DNA from: Ridgeia piscesae
Lineage: Eukaryota; Annelida; Polychaeta; Sabellida; Siboglinidae
NCBI GenBank assembly: GCA_025642075.2
Contig: JAODUO010000181.1
Coordinates: 608,501 to 672,500, forward strand
Direction: 5' to 3'
DNA: 64,000 nt
Position 1 is the stretch's first letter. Each line of letters starts with the position of its first letter. Positions 44,961 through 58,002 of the stretch are shown piece by piece. The notes under the pieces are model-generated. The model had not been told where the DNA came from. It ran no database searches and saw nothing but the letters and a program-made list of their open reading frames with translations. Position numbers and translations under genes: made by a program.

Positions 44961-47900
44961 CATCGACATGGCAGCATTGAAAGGGGATGTGCATGGGGAT
45001 GTTTGTGGATCTTATTCCCGAGAGCCGCTCGAAAGCATCAACTTGGCAGCTTGAGGCGATTGCCGCTGGGGATGTTTGTGGATCTTATTGCTCCGAAGAG
45101 CCCCTCGAAACCATCGACATGGCAGCTTGAGGCGATTGCCGCTGGGTTGTTTGTGGATCTTATTGCTCCGAAGAGCCGCTCGAAAGCATCGACATGGCAG
45201 CTTGAGGCGATTGCCGCTGGGTTGTTTGTGGATCTTATTGCTCCGAAGAGCCCCTCGAAACCATCGACATGGCAGCTTGAGGTGATTGCCGCTGGGTTGT
45301 TTGTGGATCTTATTGCTCCGAAGAGCCGCTCGAAAGCATCGACATGGCAGCTTGAGGCGATTGCCGCTGGGGTTGTTTGTGGATCTTATTGCTCCGAAGA
45401 GCCCCTCGAAACCATCGACATGGCAGCTTGAGGCGATTGCTGCTGGGGATGTTTGTTGATCTTATTGCTCCGAAGAACCGCTGGAAACGATCGACTTGGC
45501 AGCTTGAGGCGATTGCCGCTGGGGTTGTTTGTGGATCTTATTGCTCCGAAGAGCCGCTCGAAAGCATCGACTTGGCAGCTTGAGGCGATTGCCGCTGGGG
45601 TTGTTTGTGGATCTTATTGCTCCGAAGAGCCGCTCGAAAGCATCAACTTGGCAGCTTGAGGTGATTGCCGCTGGGGTTGTTTGTGGATCTTATTGCTCCG
45701 AAGAGCCCCTCGAAACCATCGACATGGCAGCTTGAGGCGATTGCCGCTGGGGTTGTTTGTGGATCTTATTGCTCCGAAGAGCCGCTCGAAAGCATCGACA
45801 TGGCAGCTTGAGGCGATTGCCGCTGGGTTGTTTGTGGATCTTATTGCTCCGAAGAGCCCCTCGAAACCATCGACATGGCAGCTTGAGGCGATTGCCGCTG
45901 GGTTGTTTGTGGATCTTATTGCTCCGAAGAGCCGCTCGAAAGCATCGACATGGCAGCTTGAGGCGATTGCCGCTGGGGATGTTTGTGGATCTTATTGCTC
46001 CGAAGAGCCCCTCGAAACCATCGACATGGCAGCTTGAGGCGATTGCCGCTGGGGTTGTTTGTGGATCTTATTGCTCCGAAGAGCCCCTCGAAACCATCGA
46101 CATGGCAGCTTGAGGCGATTGCCGCTGGGGATGTTTGTGGATCTTATTGCTCCGAAGAACCGCTGGAAACGATCGACTTGGCAGCTTGAGGCGATTGCCG
46201 CTGGGGTTGTTTGTGGATCTTATTGCTCCGAAGAGCCGCTCGAAAGCATCGACATGGCAGCTTGAGGCGATTGCCGCTGGGGTTGTTTGTGGATCTTATT
46301 GCTCCGAAGAGCCCCTCGAAACCATCGACATGGCAGCTTGAGGCGATTGCCGCTGGGTTGTTTGTGGATCTTATTGCTCCGAAGAGCCGCTCGAAAGCAT
46401 CGACATGGCAGCTTGAGGCGATTGCCGCTGGGGATGTTTGTGGATCTTATTGCTCCGAAGAGCCGCTCGAAAGCATCGACTTGGCAGCTTGAGGCGATTG
46501 CCGCTGGGTTGTTTGTGGATCTTATTGCTCCGAAGAGCCCCTCGAAACCATCGACATGGCAGCTTGAGGCGATTGCTGCTGGGGATGTTTGTTGATCTTA
46601 TTGCTCCGAAGAACCGCTGGAAACGATCGACTTGGCAGCTTGAGGCGATTGCCGCTGGGGTTGTTTGTGGATCTTATTGCTCCGAAGAGCCCCTCGAAAC
46701 CATCGACATGGCAGCTTGAGGCGATTGCTGCTGGGGATGTTTGTTGATCTTATTGCTCCGAAGAACCGCTGGAAACGATCGACTTGGCAGCTTGAGGCGA
46801 TTGCCGCTGGGGTTGTTTGTGGATCTTATTGCTCCGAAGAGCCGCTCGAAAGCATCGACATGGCAGCTTGAGGCGATTGCCGCTGGGGATGTTTGTGGAT
46901 CTTATTGCTCCGAAGAGCCGCTCGAAAGCATCGACTTGGCAGCTTGAGGCGATTGCCGCTGGGGTTGTTTGTGGATCTTATTGCTCCGAAGAGCCGCTCG
47001 AAAGCATCGACTTGGCAGCTTGAGGCGATTGCCGCTGGGGATGTTTGTGGATCTTATTGCTCCGAAGAGCCGCTCGAAAGCATCGACTTGGCAGCTTGAG
47101 GCGATTGCCGCTGGGGTTGTTTGTGGATCTTATTGCTCCGAAGAGCCCTCGAAACCATCGACATGGCAGCTTGAGGCGATTGCCGCTGGGGTTGTTTGTG
47201 GATCTTATTGCTCCGAAGAGCCGCTCGAAAGCATCGACATGGCAGCTTGAGGCGATTGCCGCTGGGTTGTTTGTGGATCTTATTGCTCCGAAGAGCCCCT
47301 CGAAACCATCGACATGGCAGCTTGAGGCGATTGCTGCTGGGGATGTTTGTTGATCTTATTGCTCCGAAGAGCCGCTCGAAGCATCGACTTGGCAGCTTGA
47401 GGCGATTGCCGCTGGGGTTGTTTGTGGATCTTATTGCTCCGAAGAGCCCCTCGAAACCATCGACATGGCAGCTTGAGGCGATTGCTGCTGGGGATGTTTG
47501 TGGATCTTATTGCTCCGAAGAACCGCTGGAAACGATCGACTTGGCAGCTTGAGGCGATTGCCGCTGGGGTTGTTTGTGGATCTTATTGCTCCGAAGAGCC
47601 GCTCGAAAGCATCGACATGGCAGCTTGAGGCGATTGCCGCTGGGGATGTTTGTGGATCTTATTGCTCCGAAGAGCCCCTCGAAACCATCGACATGGCAGC
47701 TTGAGGCGATTGCCGCTGGGGTTGTTTGTGGATCTTATTGCTCCGAAGAGCCGCTCGAAAGCATCGACATGGCAGCTTGAGGCGATTGCTGCTGGGGTTG
47801 TTTGTGGATCTTATTGCTCCGAAGAGCCGCTCGAAAGCATCGACATGGCAGCTTGAGGCGATTGCCGCTGGGGTTGTTTGTGGATCTTATTGCTCCGAAG

Positions 47901-50900
47901 AGCCGCTCGAAAGCATCGACATGGCAGCTTGAGGCGATTGCCGCTGGGGATGTTTGTGGATCTTATTGCTCCGAAGAGCCGCTCGAAGCATCGACTTGGC
48001 AGCTTGAGGCGATTGCCGCTGGGTTGTTTGTGGATCTTATTGCTCCGAAGAGCCCCTCGAAACCATCGACATGGCAGCTTGAGGCGATTGCTGCTGGGGA
48101 TGTTTGTTGATCTTATTGCTCCGAAGAACCGCTGGAAACGATCGACTTGGCAGCTTGAGGCGATTGCCGCTGGGGTTGTTTGTGGATCTTATTGCTCCGA
48201 AGAGCCGCTCGAAAGCATCGACATGGCAGCTTGAGGCGATTGCCGCTGGGATGTTTGTGGATCTTATTGCTCCGAAGAGCCCCTCGAAACCATCGACATG
48301 GCAGCTTGAGGCGATTGCTGCTGGGGTTGTTTGTGGATCTTATTGCTCCGAAGAGCCGCTCGAAAGCATCGACATGGCAGCTTGAGGCGATTGCCGCTGG
48401 GGTTGTTTGTGGATCTTATTGCTCCGAAGAGCCGCTCGAAAGCATCGACATGGCAGCTTGAGGCGATTGCCGCTGGGATGTTTGTGGATCTTATTGCTCC
48501 GAAGAGCCGCTCGAAAGCATCGACTTGACAGCTTGAGGCGATTGCCGCTGGGGGTTTTTTGTGGATCTTATTGCTCCGAAGAGCCGACTCTAAGCATCGA
48601 CATGGCAGCTTGAGGCGATTGCCGCTGGGGGTTTTTTGTGGATCTTATTGCTCCGAAGAGCCCCTCGAAACCATCGACATGGCAGCTTGAGGCGATTGCC
48701 GCTGGGGTTGTTTGTGGATCTTATTGCTCCGAAGAGCCGCTCGAAAGCATCGACTTGGCAGCTTGAGGCGATTGCCGCTGGGGTTGTTTGTGGATCTTAT
48801 TGCTCCGAAGAGCCGCTCGAAAGCATCGACATGGCAGCTTGAGGCGATTGCCGCTGGGGATGTTTGTGGATCTTATTGCTCCGAAGAGCCCCTCGAAACC
48901 ATCGACATGGCAGCTTCAGGCGATTGCCGCTGGGGTTGTTTGTGGATCTTATTGCTCCGAAGAGCCGCTCGAAAGCATCGACATGGCAGCTTGAGGCGAT
49001 TGCCGCTGGGTTGTTTGTGGATCTTATTGCTCCGAAGAGCCGCTCGAAAGCATCGACATGGCAGCTTGAGGCGATTGCCGCTGGGTTGTTTGTGGATCTT
49101 ATTGCTCCGAAGAGCCCTCGAAAGCATCGACATGGCAGCTTAAGGCGATTGCCGCTGGGTTGTTTGTGGATCTTATTGCTCCGAAGAGCCGCTCGAAAGC
49201 ATCGACATGGCAGCTTGAGGCGATTGCCGCTGGGGATGTTTGTGGATCTTATTGCTCCGAAGAGCCGCTCGAAAGCATCGACTTGGCAGCTTGAGGCGAT
49301 TGCCGCTGGGGTTGTTTGTGGATCTTATTGCTCCGAAGAGCCGCTCGAAAGCATCGACATGGCAGCTTGAGGCGATTGCCGCTGGGTTGTTTGTGGATCT
49401 TATTGCTCCGAAGAGCCCCTCGAAACCATCGACATGGCAGCTTGAGGCGATTGCCGCTGGGGTTGTTTGTGGATCTTATTGCTCCGAAGAGCCGCTCGAA
49501 AGCATCGACATGGCAGCTTGAGGCGATTCCTGCTGGGGTTGTTTGTGGATCTTATTGCTCCGAAGAGCCGCTCGAAAGCATCGACATGGCAGCTTGAGGC
49601 GATTGCCGCTGGGGATGTTTGTGGATCTTATTGCTCCGAAGAGCCGCTCGAAAGCATCGACTTGGCAGCTTGAGGCATTGCCGCTGGGGATGTTTGTGGA
49701 TCTTATTGCTCCGAAGAGCCGCTCGAAAGCATCGACATGGCAGCTTGAGGCGATTGCCGCTGGGATGTTTGTGGATCTTATTGCTCCGAAGAGCCGCTCG
49801 AAACCATCGACTTGGCAGCTTGAGGCGATTGCCGCTGGGGATGTTTGTGGATCTTATTGCTCCGAAGAGCCGCTCGAAACATCGACTTGGCAGCTTGAGG
49901 CGATTGCCGCTGGGGTTGTTTGTGGATCTTATTGCTCCGAAGAGCCGCTCGAAAGCATCGACATGGCAGCTTGAGGCGATTGCCGCTGGGGATGTTTGTG
50001 GATCTTATTGCTCTGAAGAGCCCCTCGAAACCATCGACATGGCAGCTTGAGGCGATTGCCGCTGGGGTTGTTTGTGGATCTTATTGCTCCGAAGAGCCGC
50101 TCGAAAGCATCGACATGGCAGCTTGAGGCGATTGCCGCTGGGGTTGTTTGTGGATCTTATTGCTCCGAAGAGCCGCTCGAAAGCATCGACATGGCAGCTT
50201 GAGGCGATTGCCGCTGGGGTTGTTTGTGGATCTTATTGCTCCGAAGAGCCCTCGAAAGCATCGACATGGCAGCTTGAGGCGATTGCCGCTGGGTTGTTTG
50301 TGGATCTTATTGCTCCGAAGAGCCGCTCGAAAGCATCGACATGGCAGCTTGAGGCGATTGCCGCTGGGGATGTTTGTGGATCTTATTGCTCCGAAGAGCC
50401 GCTCGAAAGCATCGACTTGGCAGCTTGAGGCGATTGCCGCTGGGGTTGTTTGTGGATCTTATTGCTCCGAAGAGCCGCTCGAAAGCATCGACATGGCAGC
50501 TTGAGGCGATTGCCGCTGGGGTTGTTTGTGGATCTTATTGCTCCGAAGAGCCGCTCGAAAGCATCGACATGGCAGCTTGAGGCGATTGCCGCTGGGGTTG
50601 TTTGTGGATCTTATTGCTCTGAAGAGCCGCTCGAAAGCATCGACATGGCAGCTTGAGGCGATTGCCGCTGGGGTTGTTTGTGGATCTTATTGCTCCGAAG
50701 AGCCCTCGAAAGCATCGACATGGCAGCTTGAGGCGATTGCCGCTGGGGATGTTTGTGGATCTTATTGCTCCGAAGAGCCGCTCGAAAGCATCGACATTTG
50801 GCAGCTTGAGGCGATTGCCGCTGGGGTTGTTTGTGGATCTTATTGCTCCGAAGAGCCGCTCGAAAGCATCGACATGGCAGCTTGAGGCGATTGCCGCTGG

Positions 50901-53090
50901 GATGTTTGTGGATCTTATTGCTCCGAAGAGCCGCTCGAAAGCATCGACATGGCAGCTTGAGGCGATTGCCGCTGGGGATGTTTGTGGATCTTATTGCTCC
51001 GAAGAGCCGCTCGAAAGCATCGACTTGGCAGCTTGAGGCGATTGCCGCTGGGGTTGTTTGTGGATCTTATTGCTCCGAAGAGCCCTCGAAAGCATCGACA
51101 TGGCAGCTTGAGGCGATTGCCGCTGGGGATTTTTTGTGGATCTTATTGCTCCGAAGAGCCGCTCGAAAGCATCGACATTTGGCAGCTTGAGGCGATTGCC
51201 GCTGGGGTTGTTTGTGGATCTTATTGCTCCGAAGAGCCGCTCGAAAGCATCGACTTGGCAGCTTGAGGCGATTGCCGCTGGGGTTGTTTGTGGATCTTAT
51301 TGCTCCGAAGAGCCACTCGAAAGCATCGACATGGCAGCTTGAGGCGATTGCCGCTGGGGGTTTTTTGTGGATCTTATTGCTCCGAAGAGCCGCTCGAAAG
51401 CATCGACTTGGCAGCTTGAGGCGATTGCCGCTGGGGTTGTTTGTGGATCTTATTGCTCCGAAGAGCCGCTCGAAAGCATCGACATGGCAGCTTGAGGCGA
51501 TTGCCGCTGGGTTGTTTGTGGATCTTATTGCTCCGAAGAGCCCCTCGAAACCATCAACATGGCAGCTTGAGGCGATTGCTGCTGGGGATGTTTGTTGATC
51601 TTATTGCTCCGAAGAACCGCTGGAAACGATCGACTTGGCAGCTTGAGGCGATTGCCGCTGGGGTTGTTTGTGGATCTTATTGCTCCGAAGAGCCGCTCGA
51701 AAGCATCGACTGGCAGCTTGAGGCGATTGCCGCTGGGGTTGTTTGTGGATCTTATTGCTCCGAAGAGCCGCTCGAAAGCATCGACATGGCAGCTTGAGGC
51801 GATTGCCGCTGGGTTGTTTGTGGATCTTATTGCTCCGAAGAGCCGCTCGAAAGCATCGACATGGCAGCTTGAGGCGATTGCCGCTGGGGATGTTTGTGGA
51901 TCTTATTGCTCCGAAGAGCCGCTCGAAAGCATCGACATGGCAGCTTGAGGCGATTGCCGCTGGGGATGTTTGTGGATCTTATTGCTCGAAGAGCCGCTCG
52001 AAAGCATCATGGCAGCTTGAGGCGATTGCCGCTGGGGTTGTTTGTGGATCTTATTGCTCCGAAGAGCCGCTCGAAAGCATCGACATGGCAGCTTGAGGCG
52101 ATTGCCGCTGGGTTGTTTGTGGATCTTATTGCTCCGAAGAGCCCTCGAAATCGACTTGGCAGCTTGAGGCGATTGCTGCTGGGGTGTTTGTGATCTTATT
52201 GCTCCGAAGCCGCTCGAAACATCGACTTCAGCTAGGCGATTGCCGCTGGGGTTGTTTGTGGATCTTATTGCTCCGAAGAGCCGCTCGAAAGCATCGACAT
52301 GGCTAGCTTGAGGCGATTGCCGCTGGGGTTGTTTGTGGATCTTATTGCTCCGAAGAGCCCGCTCGAAGCATCGACTGGCAGCTGAGGCGATTGCCGCTGG
52401 GGTTGTTTGTGGATCTTATTGCTCCGAAGAGCCGCTCAAAGCATCGACTGGCAGCTTGAGTGATTGCCGCTGGGGATGTTTGTGGATCTTATTGCTCCAA
52501 AGAGCCCCTCGAAACATCGAATGGCAGCTTAGCATGCTGCGGGGTTCTTTGTGGATCTTATGCTAAAGCGCTCGAAAGAATCGGCTTGGCAGCTTGAACG
52601 CGATTCCGCTGGGGTTGTTTGTGGATCTATTGTCCTGAAAGAGCCGCTGAAAGCATCGACATGGCAGCAGACGATTGGCTGATGTTTGTGGATCTTATTG
52701 ATCCGAAGAGCAACATCACTTGGCAGCTTGAGGCGACTGCCGCTGGGGATGTTTGTGGATCTTATTGCTCCGAAGAACCGCTCGAAACATCGACTTGGCA
52801 GCTTGAGGCGATTGCCGCTGGGGTTGTTTGTGGATCTTATTGCTCCGAAGAGCCGCTCGAAAGCATCGACATGACGCTTACGACCCTGGGGTGTCTTGGG
52901 CTTTGCTCCCAAGCGCAGCTCGAAAGCATCGACTTGGCAGCTTGAGGCGATTGCCGCTGGGGTTGTTTGTGGATCTTACTGCTCCGAAGAGCCGCTCGAA
53001 AGCATCGACATGGCAGCTTGAGGCGATTGCTGCTGGGGATGTTTGTGGATCTTATTTCTCCAAAGAGCCGCTCGAAAGCATCGAATTGGC
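44961..53090. repeat. 76-bp satellite array, about 107 copies
   Basis: The consensus runs GGCAGCTTGAGGCGATTGCC, GCTGGGGTTGTTTGTGGATC, TTATTGCTCCGAAGAGCCGC, TCGAAAGCATCGACAT (76 bp). There are three sub-types: GCCGCTCGAAAGCATC (common), GCCCCTCGAAACCATC, and AACCGCTGGAAACGATC. The centre is highly homogeneous; 52150-53090 is degenerate with many indels. Single-base losses (GCTGGGTTG) give 75-bp units. Open frames across it are repeat translations. Confidence 0.97.
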
Positions 53091-53620
53091 GCTCTCGCTC
53101 TCATTCTCAGGTGGGTCAAGCGCCCATCGCAGACAGGTCTCAGTGGAACCGGTATCACGCCATATGGGTCTGTATGTGTAGCCTTGCAGTGTAGCGTGTC
53201 TCTCGTCGAGGAGACCTGCAGCCTGCTTTACTGCTCGTCTCTGTGTACGGTGCAGTATTCTCTGGAATCTGAAATCTCGATAGTCGTTAGTGATGAAGTG
53301 ATTGATTCGGCCATACTTTCCAATTTGTAGTTCTACTTCATCGGCTTTCTCCCATGCATATTTGTACATCGCCTGAGTCCACTTCCACCCCATCTCTTCG
53401 CACAGGGCGGCCGGCGGGGGTGGTGGCATGAAGAAATTATACGGCATAACGTGCTCGTACTTTAACCACACCCGTATATCCCAGGCCTCAAACAGCTGGC
53501 AGCCCAAATTCCTCACCTTTTTCGCAGCTTTGCTCCTTGCCTTGCTGAGCCTTTTTCTGATACGGCCCGTTCCACAATGAGGTGGTGCCTGTCTCCAAGA
53601 CTGAAAAATTATAAGTTTCT
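53052..53620 (-). CDS. Hypothetical coding segment running into the satellite
   Basis: A minus frame open for about 190 codons from a possible acceptor TTTTTCAG (ends at 53601) reads SWRQAPPHCGTGRIRKRLSK, then KVRNLGCQLFEAWDIRVWLK, MPPPPPAALCEEMGWKWTQA, GKYGRINHFITNDYRDFRFQ and HRTQRRAVKQAAGLL. It has varied, protein-like composition, unlike its surroundings. I recognise no family. The last 20 or so residues come from satellite sequence. There is no in-frame ATG upstream before a stop, so it would be an internal or last exon, or a transposon remnant truncated by satellite growth. Confidence 0.4.
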
Positions 53621-53754
53621 GTTACAATCATGGTTCCATAAAGCTGTCCGTAAGTACACACCCGCATATCTATTCCTTTGCAGTAAATTAAACCTACCAT
53701 TAGCCCTGGCCGACCCAAACTGACACCAAGCAAAACAATAAAATAGGTCAATAA

Positions 53755-54425
53755 AGTGAGAGTTCTAATTCTTGGATTGCAAGCTGAAATATCGGAACCA
53801 TATGTCAGAAGGTATGATGATGATCAACAACACAGTATCAAAACAGACGGGGGAAACACACCATCGCCGAACCAAACACATGGATGGATGGATCCAACAC
53901 TATTTAGACCAGTACGCCAGAGAAAATGTAGTATGCCATCAAAGCTATGAAATTATGGCCTGTCACACGTGACCGTACCAAACCTCTGTAGTGAAAGATA
54001 TAAGCGACGCCATGTCTCACAGGAAAACTCCGAGATGTGACGTTATTCCTGCAGAAACAACCACGCCTACCAAGCCAGAAAATAATCAGACTCCATGAAT
54101 ATATCTGCCAATGCTTGATGGAGTGCACATTACCTTGAGACCTCAATGCCACCACTAGATCAATACAAACTAATGTTGGCCGTGACGACTGCTGCAGTAT
54201 TCCACTGCCCAGTGTTGTTGAAATCACCTTTAAAAGACGGCAACAATTGGTGCAGCAAATGCACCAAAATGCTCAATGTGTCACCTGCAAATACAGATCA
54301 ATAATCGATGTTTTTCCTCTTGCGACAGCTGTAGAAAACATGTTAGCAACACGTGCCACTCTGTTGCCTTCTCCTCATCAGGAGTCGCCCACTGACAACG
54401 TTCTACTATCCTCCAAAGTTGTTAA
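53755..54425. other. Intergenic, possibly older part of the retroelement downstream
   Basis: Short + frames (for example RLHEYICQCLMECTLP) are not clearly recognisable but lie just before RT-like sequence. Confidence 0.3.
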
Positions 54426-54850
54426 GTGTCACTAAAAGTTTACTTCACTGTGAACAACACAGTACAATATCACAGAGCAGCTGGAAATGCTTTCGGCATC
54501 AAAGATGCAGACAATCAGGGCTGTGTTCTTTTGCCCATCGTGTTAGGAATTGTCTTGGGTCTTCTAGTGTCGCGAGTTTTCACAATCTATGAAGAAGCAA
54601 TACACATTCCCAGCAGATCAGATGGCATGTTTTTTAAATCTAACCCACTAAATTCTTGTTCACCCACAATGACGTTCATGTTGATGACTGCACTTAAAAC
54701 ACTGCAGAGAATCTTCAGACAATGAAATGATCCCTGAAAACAATTTGGCGCATCCATCACCATGAAGTCGACAATCATAACAACAGCACTCAACCCATCA
54801 ACAGCAAACAGCTGGTCCTAGAAAATATTCAAGACTTCACTTAAATGAGC
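54426..54850 (+). mobile_element. Decayed RT palm fragment of a non-LTR retrotransposon
   Basis: The + frame has FGIKDADNQGCVLLPIVLGI, then IHIPSRSDGMFFKSNPLNS, LMTALKTLQRIFRQ and, after stops, FGASITMKST. This follows the order F.V..G..QGCVL.P.LF..., ...RSDG.LF....L, ...LQ......FGL.IN.KKT of RTE-type RTs, with the catalytic (Y/F)ADD missing. Clearly dead. Confidence 0.5.
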
Positions 54851-55202
54851 TAAGAAACCACCATCAACAAGGCCATTGACACAACACAGTTACACCGGTG
54901 AATACCACACTAATAACTGGATCTTCCTGCACCTCAACTATTGTCTTTCAGGTAAAACGATCTATACAGCGTTTACAATTTTCGTCAAATTGAGACCTGA
55001 TTATGTCACTTCAATCAGGTTTAGGATATGTGATTATTATGAAATACATATCTTCTTACGTCCACATTAAGTAAGTACATTCACCTCCTAATCCATATGA
55101 TATACAATATAATTCAAGATTAACATAAATAATAAAAATTCCTGTGGCTCTGATGAGGTGGCTTCCAGAAAGGTATCACTTATCAAGTTTGTAGCATATC
55201 AC

Positions 55203-55207
55203 ACACA

Positions 55208-55287
<80 letters not shown>

Positions 55288-55325
55288 CACACGCACGCAC
55301 GCACACACACACACACACACACACA
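55203..55325. repeat. (ACGC)n tetranucleotide microsatellite followed by (AC)n
   Basis: GCAC GCAC repeats to about 55300, then CA repeats. Confidence 0.97.
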
Positions 55326-56015
55326 AATAGATCATACGACGTTGTGCAAACCTCTATATTTATCTTTTTAAGGTGATTATTCTGGCGGAAAGCATCTGAC
55401 ATCACAGCACTAGTCAATATAACAAGGTATAGTGGTCTACAAGCTATACTAACAGTTTGACTGAAGTTCTTAAGAAAATATACCGGCAGAATACAAATCT
55501 TCTAATTCACATCAGTCAGTAAGACACTGGCATAAACCGTGCATATTACATCCTATCTGTGCTGTATAAATGGAGTTTGGCTAGAATGTGTCACACGCAC
55601 CACAACTGCAAGACCAGAAAGTATACTCAAATAGGCTAACTGTATGCGTATTTGCAATAATGCGTATTTTGACTTGTCATGGTGAATAAATTGAATAAAA
55701 AAATTGACAGAAGGAGAGCACCACTGCATTATGATATAATACCATGTAGAAATATAGCAAAAATCGTCTGATCGGTTGCGCTTATGGTTAACTGTAGTAT
55801 AATTAGGATAATAGCAACAATTTGATACAGAAATCTATGAGAGCTTCACAGCTATAATTGACTGGACAAGCGGCAATAACTCGTTCAGATTACTTCTGCA
55901 AGCAGATAATTTTCCCAGCTAGTTTTGTAACAGTATTACAGTAGACTTGCATTTATCAGGGACCAAGTAAATGTAGGGCCAGTAAATTTAACTTCACAAT
56001 ACATCTGGTACATAC

Positions 56016-56138
56016 CTGCCGTGTGCTACTGCTTGCAGACCCGGATGAGGTGGACGCGACTGACCCAGATGAGGTGGACGCGACTGACCCGGATGGGATG
56101 GGAGCATCGGCGGCACTCGGACCAGCAGTTGCCCGAAT
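56016..56138 (-). CDS. Duplicated exon copy 1 (123 bp, longest)
   Basis: Minus strand: acceptor TTTCTGTAG, exon ATTCGGGCAACTGC onward, donor CGGCAG/GTATGT. It is 41 codons in phase 0: IRATAGPSAADAPIPSG, then SVASTSSG twice, then SASSSTRQ. The extra 30 bp against the other copies are mainly a tandem 24-bp repeat. Ser/Ala/Thr-rich, probably disordered. A second frame is also open, so the reading frame is inferred. Confidence 0.6.
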
Positions 56139-56330
56139 CTACAGAAACACGTCGCAAAAAAGACAAGTTATGCTTGGCAGTTCTGCACACATTTTTGTTA
56201 ATGTGTCAAAAGGTAAACAAATGTAAATTCTATGCTACTAGCTCATTAGACTATTGACAGTAATTTGCCAGAGGATATGGGAAACTAAACACTGGCAGAA
56301 AGAATGGACCCATAACATAAATATACATAA

Positions 56331-56335
<5 letters not shown>

Positions 56336-56372
<37 letters not shown>

Positions 56373-56403
56373 TATATATACATATTATATATATATATAT
56401 ATA
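56336..56403. repeat. (TA)n microsatellite
   Basis: TA blocks with short breaks. Confidence 0.95.
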
Positions 56404-57537
56404 TAAATTAAATATAATGATAATTAACATATAATTTTGGATAATGAAGCACAAAATTCCTAGTATATGGAATGAGTATATATCTCTATAAGACCACGGC
56501 ATTATCACAGGCACTAAAAAACTCATCACAGCTAAAACCTAGCATGCATGTGCCATTGAATAAATCTTATCTTGAAATTACACTCTTTCCTGAAGCATGT
56601 GCCCAAATAGCACATACAGAAATAGATGATGCTCTTTCTTACTTCACTGCAAACGAGTGGTAGAGAATGGTAGAGATACTAGAGGTATTACGGTGATTTT
56701 TTATTTTTCTATTGGGCTATGTAGTACACCCTTTGTCTGCTAGAGTGCCCCAAAACTAAATCATAGGTCGTTGTTCTACCTGTTTATTTTTTAAAGGTGA
56801 TTATCCCGGCTGAAAGCACCTGCTATCACAGGACTAGTCAATATGACAAAGGTATAGCGGTCTACAAGGTATACTAACAGTTTTAACTCAAGTTCTTCAG
56901 AAAATATACACGCAGAATCCAAATCATCTAATTCACATCTGTCGGTAAGACACGGCCATAGACTAAGTCAAAAACCAGGCATCCTCTCTGAGCTGTGTAA
57001 ATGGAGTTTGTCTAGAACGTGTCACACGCACCACAGCTGCTAGACTAGAAAGTATACTCAAATACGCTAACAGTATGAGAAGGTGTCAATAATGAGTATT
57101 TTGACCTGTCACTGTGAATAAATTAAATAAAACATTGACAGGAGACCACCACAGCATCATGAGCTATCACCCTGTAGAGCCAACAAATTAGAAGTCTGCA
57201 ACGCTGTAAGCACTCAAACTAAATACCACTGTATCATGCCTGGAAGCAAACTATTGACATCGTCTGATCGGTTGCGCTTATGGTTAACTGTAGTATGATT
57301 CGGATACTAGCAACAATTTGATTCAGAAATCTGAGAGGAAGAACACCACTTTCACAGCTATAATTAGACTGTCTTAACTGGACAAGAGGCAATAATTCGT
57401 TCAGATTACTTCTGCAAGCAGTTGATTTTCCCAGCTATTATTGTAACAGAATTACAGTAGACATGCATTTATCAGCAGTAAATGTAGGGGCCAGTGGGCC
57501 CGCAGTAAATTAACTTCAGAGCATATATGGCACATAC

Positions 57538-57630
57538 CTGCTGTATGCCTCTGGGAGCATGTGCAGACGCCCGTACTGTCCCGGATGGGATGGGAGCGTC
57601 TCCGGCACGCGGATCAGCAGTTGCCCGAAT
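57538..57630 (-). CDS. Duplicated exon copy 2 (93 bp)
   Basis: Acceptor TTTCTGTAG, donor CAGCAG/GTATGT. It has 31 codons: IRATADPRAGDAPIPSG then TVRASAHAPRGIQQ. Only about 280 bp of intron separates it from copy 3. Confidence 0.6.
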
Positions 57631-57909
57631 CTACAGAAACATGTCACAAAATAAACAACTTTGATTAGGATACTAGCAACAATTTGATCCAGAAATCTAT
57701 GAGAGTAAGAACACCATCTTCACAGCTATAATTAGACAGTGTCTTAACTGGACAAGAGGCAATAATTCGTTCAGATTACTTCTGCAAGCAGATGATTGTC
57801 CCAGCTATTATTGTAACAGTATTACAGTAGACATGACTTTTAACAGCAGTAAATGTAGGGGCCAGTGGGCCCGCAGTAAATTTAACTTCAGAGCATATAT
57901 GGCACTTAC

Positions 57910-58002
57910 CTGCTGTGTGCCTCTGGGAGCATGTGCAGACGCCCGTACTGTCCCGCATGGGATGGGAGCGTCTGCAGCACGCGGATCAGCAGTTGCCCGA
58001 AT
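57910..58002 (-). CDS. Duplicated exon copy 3 (93 bp)
   Basis: Acceptor TTTCTGTAG, donor CAGCAG/GTAAGT. It reads IRATADPRAADAPIPCG then TVRASAHAPRGTQQ; it differs from copy 2 by G-to-A, S-to-C and I-to-T changes and a silent one. Confidence 0.6.

Noticed and set aside
44913..53181. Dozens of overlapping open frames of 60-170 codons in the 76-bp array
   Set aside because: The period is not a multiple of three, the frames shift from unit to unit, and all are translations of the same satellite.
56472..56663. 63-codon plus frame ending in TEIDDALSYFTANEW
   Set aside because: Protein-like at a glance but no motif is recognised; it is only partly kept, and damaged, in the next unit, so it was not called.
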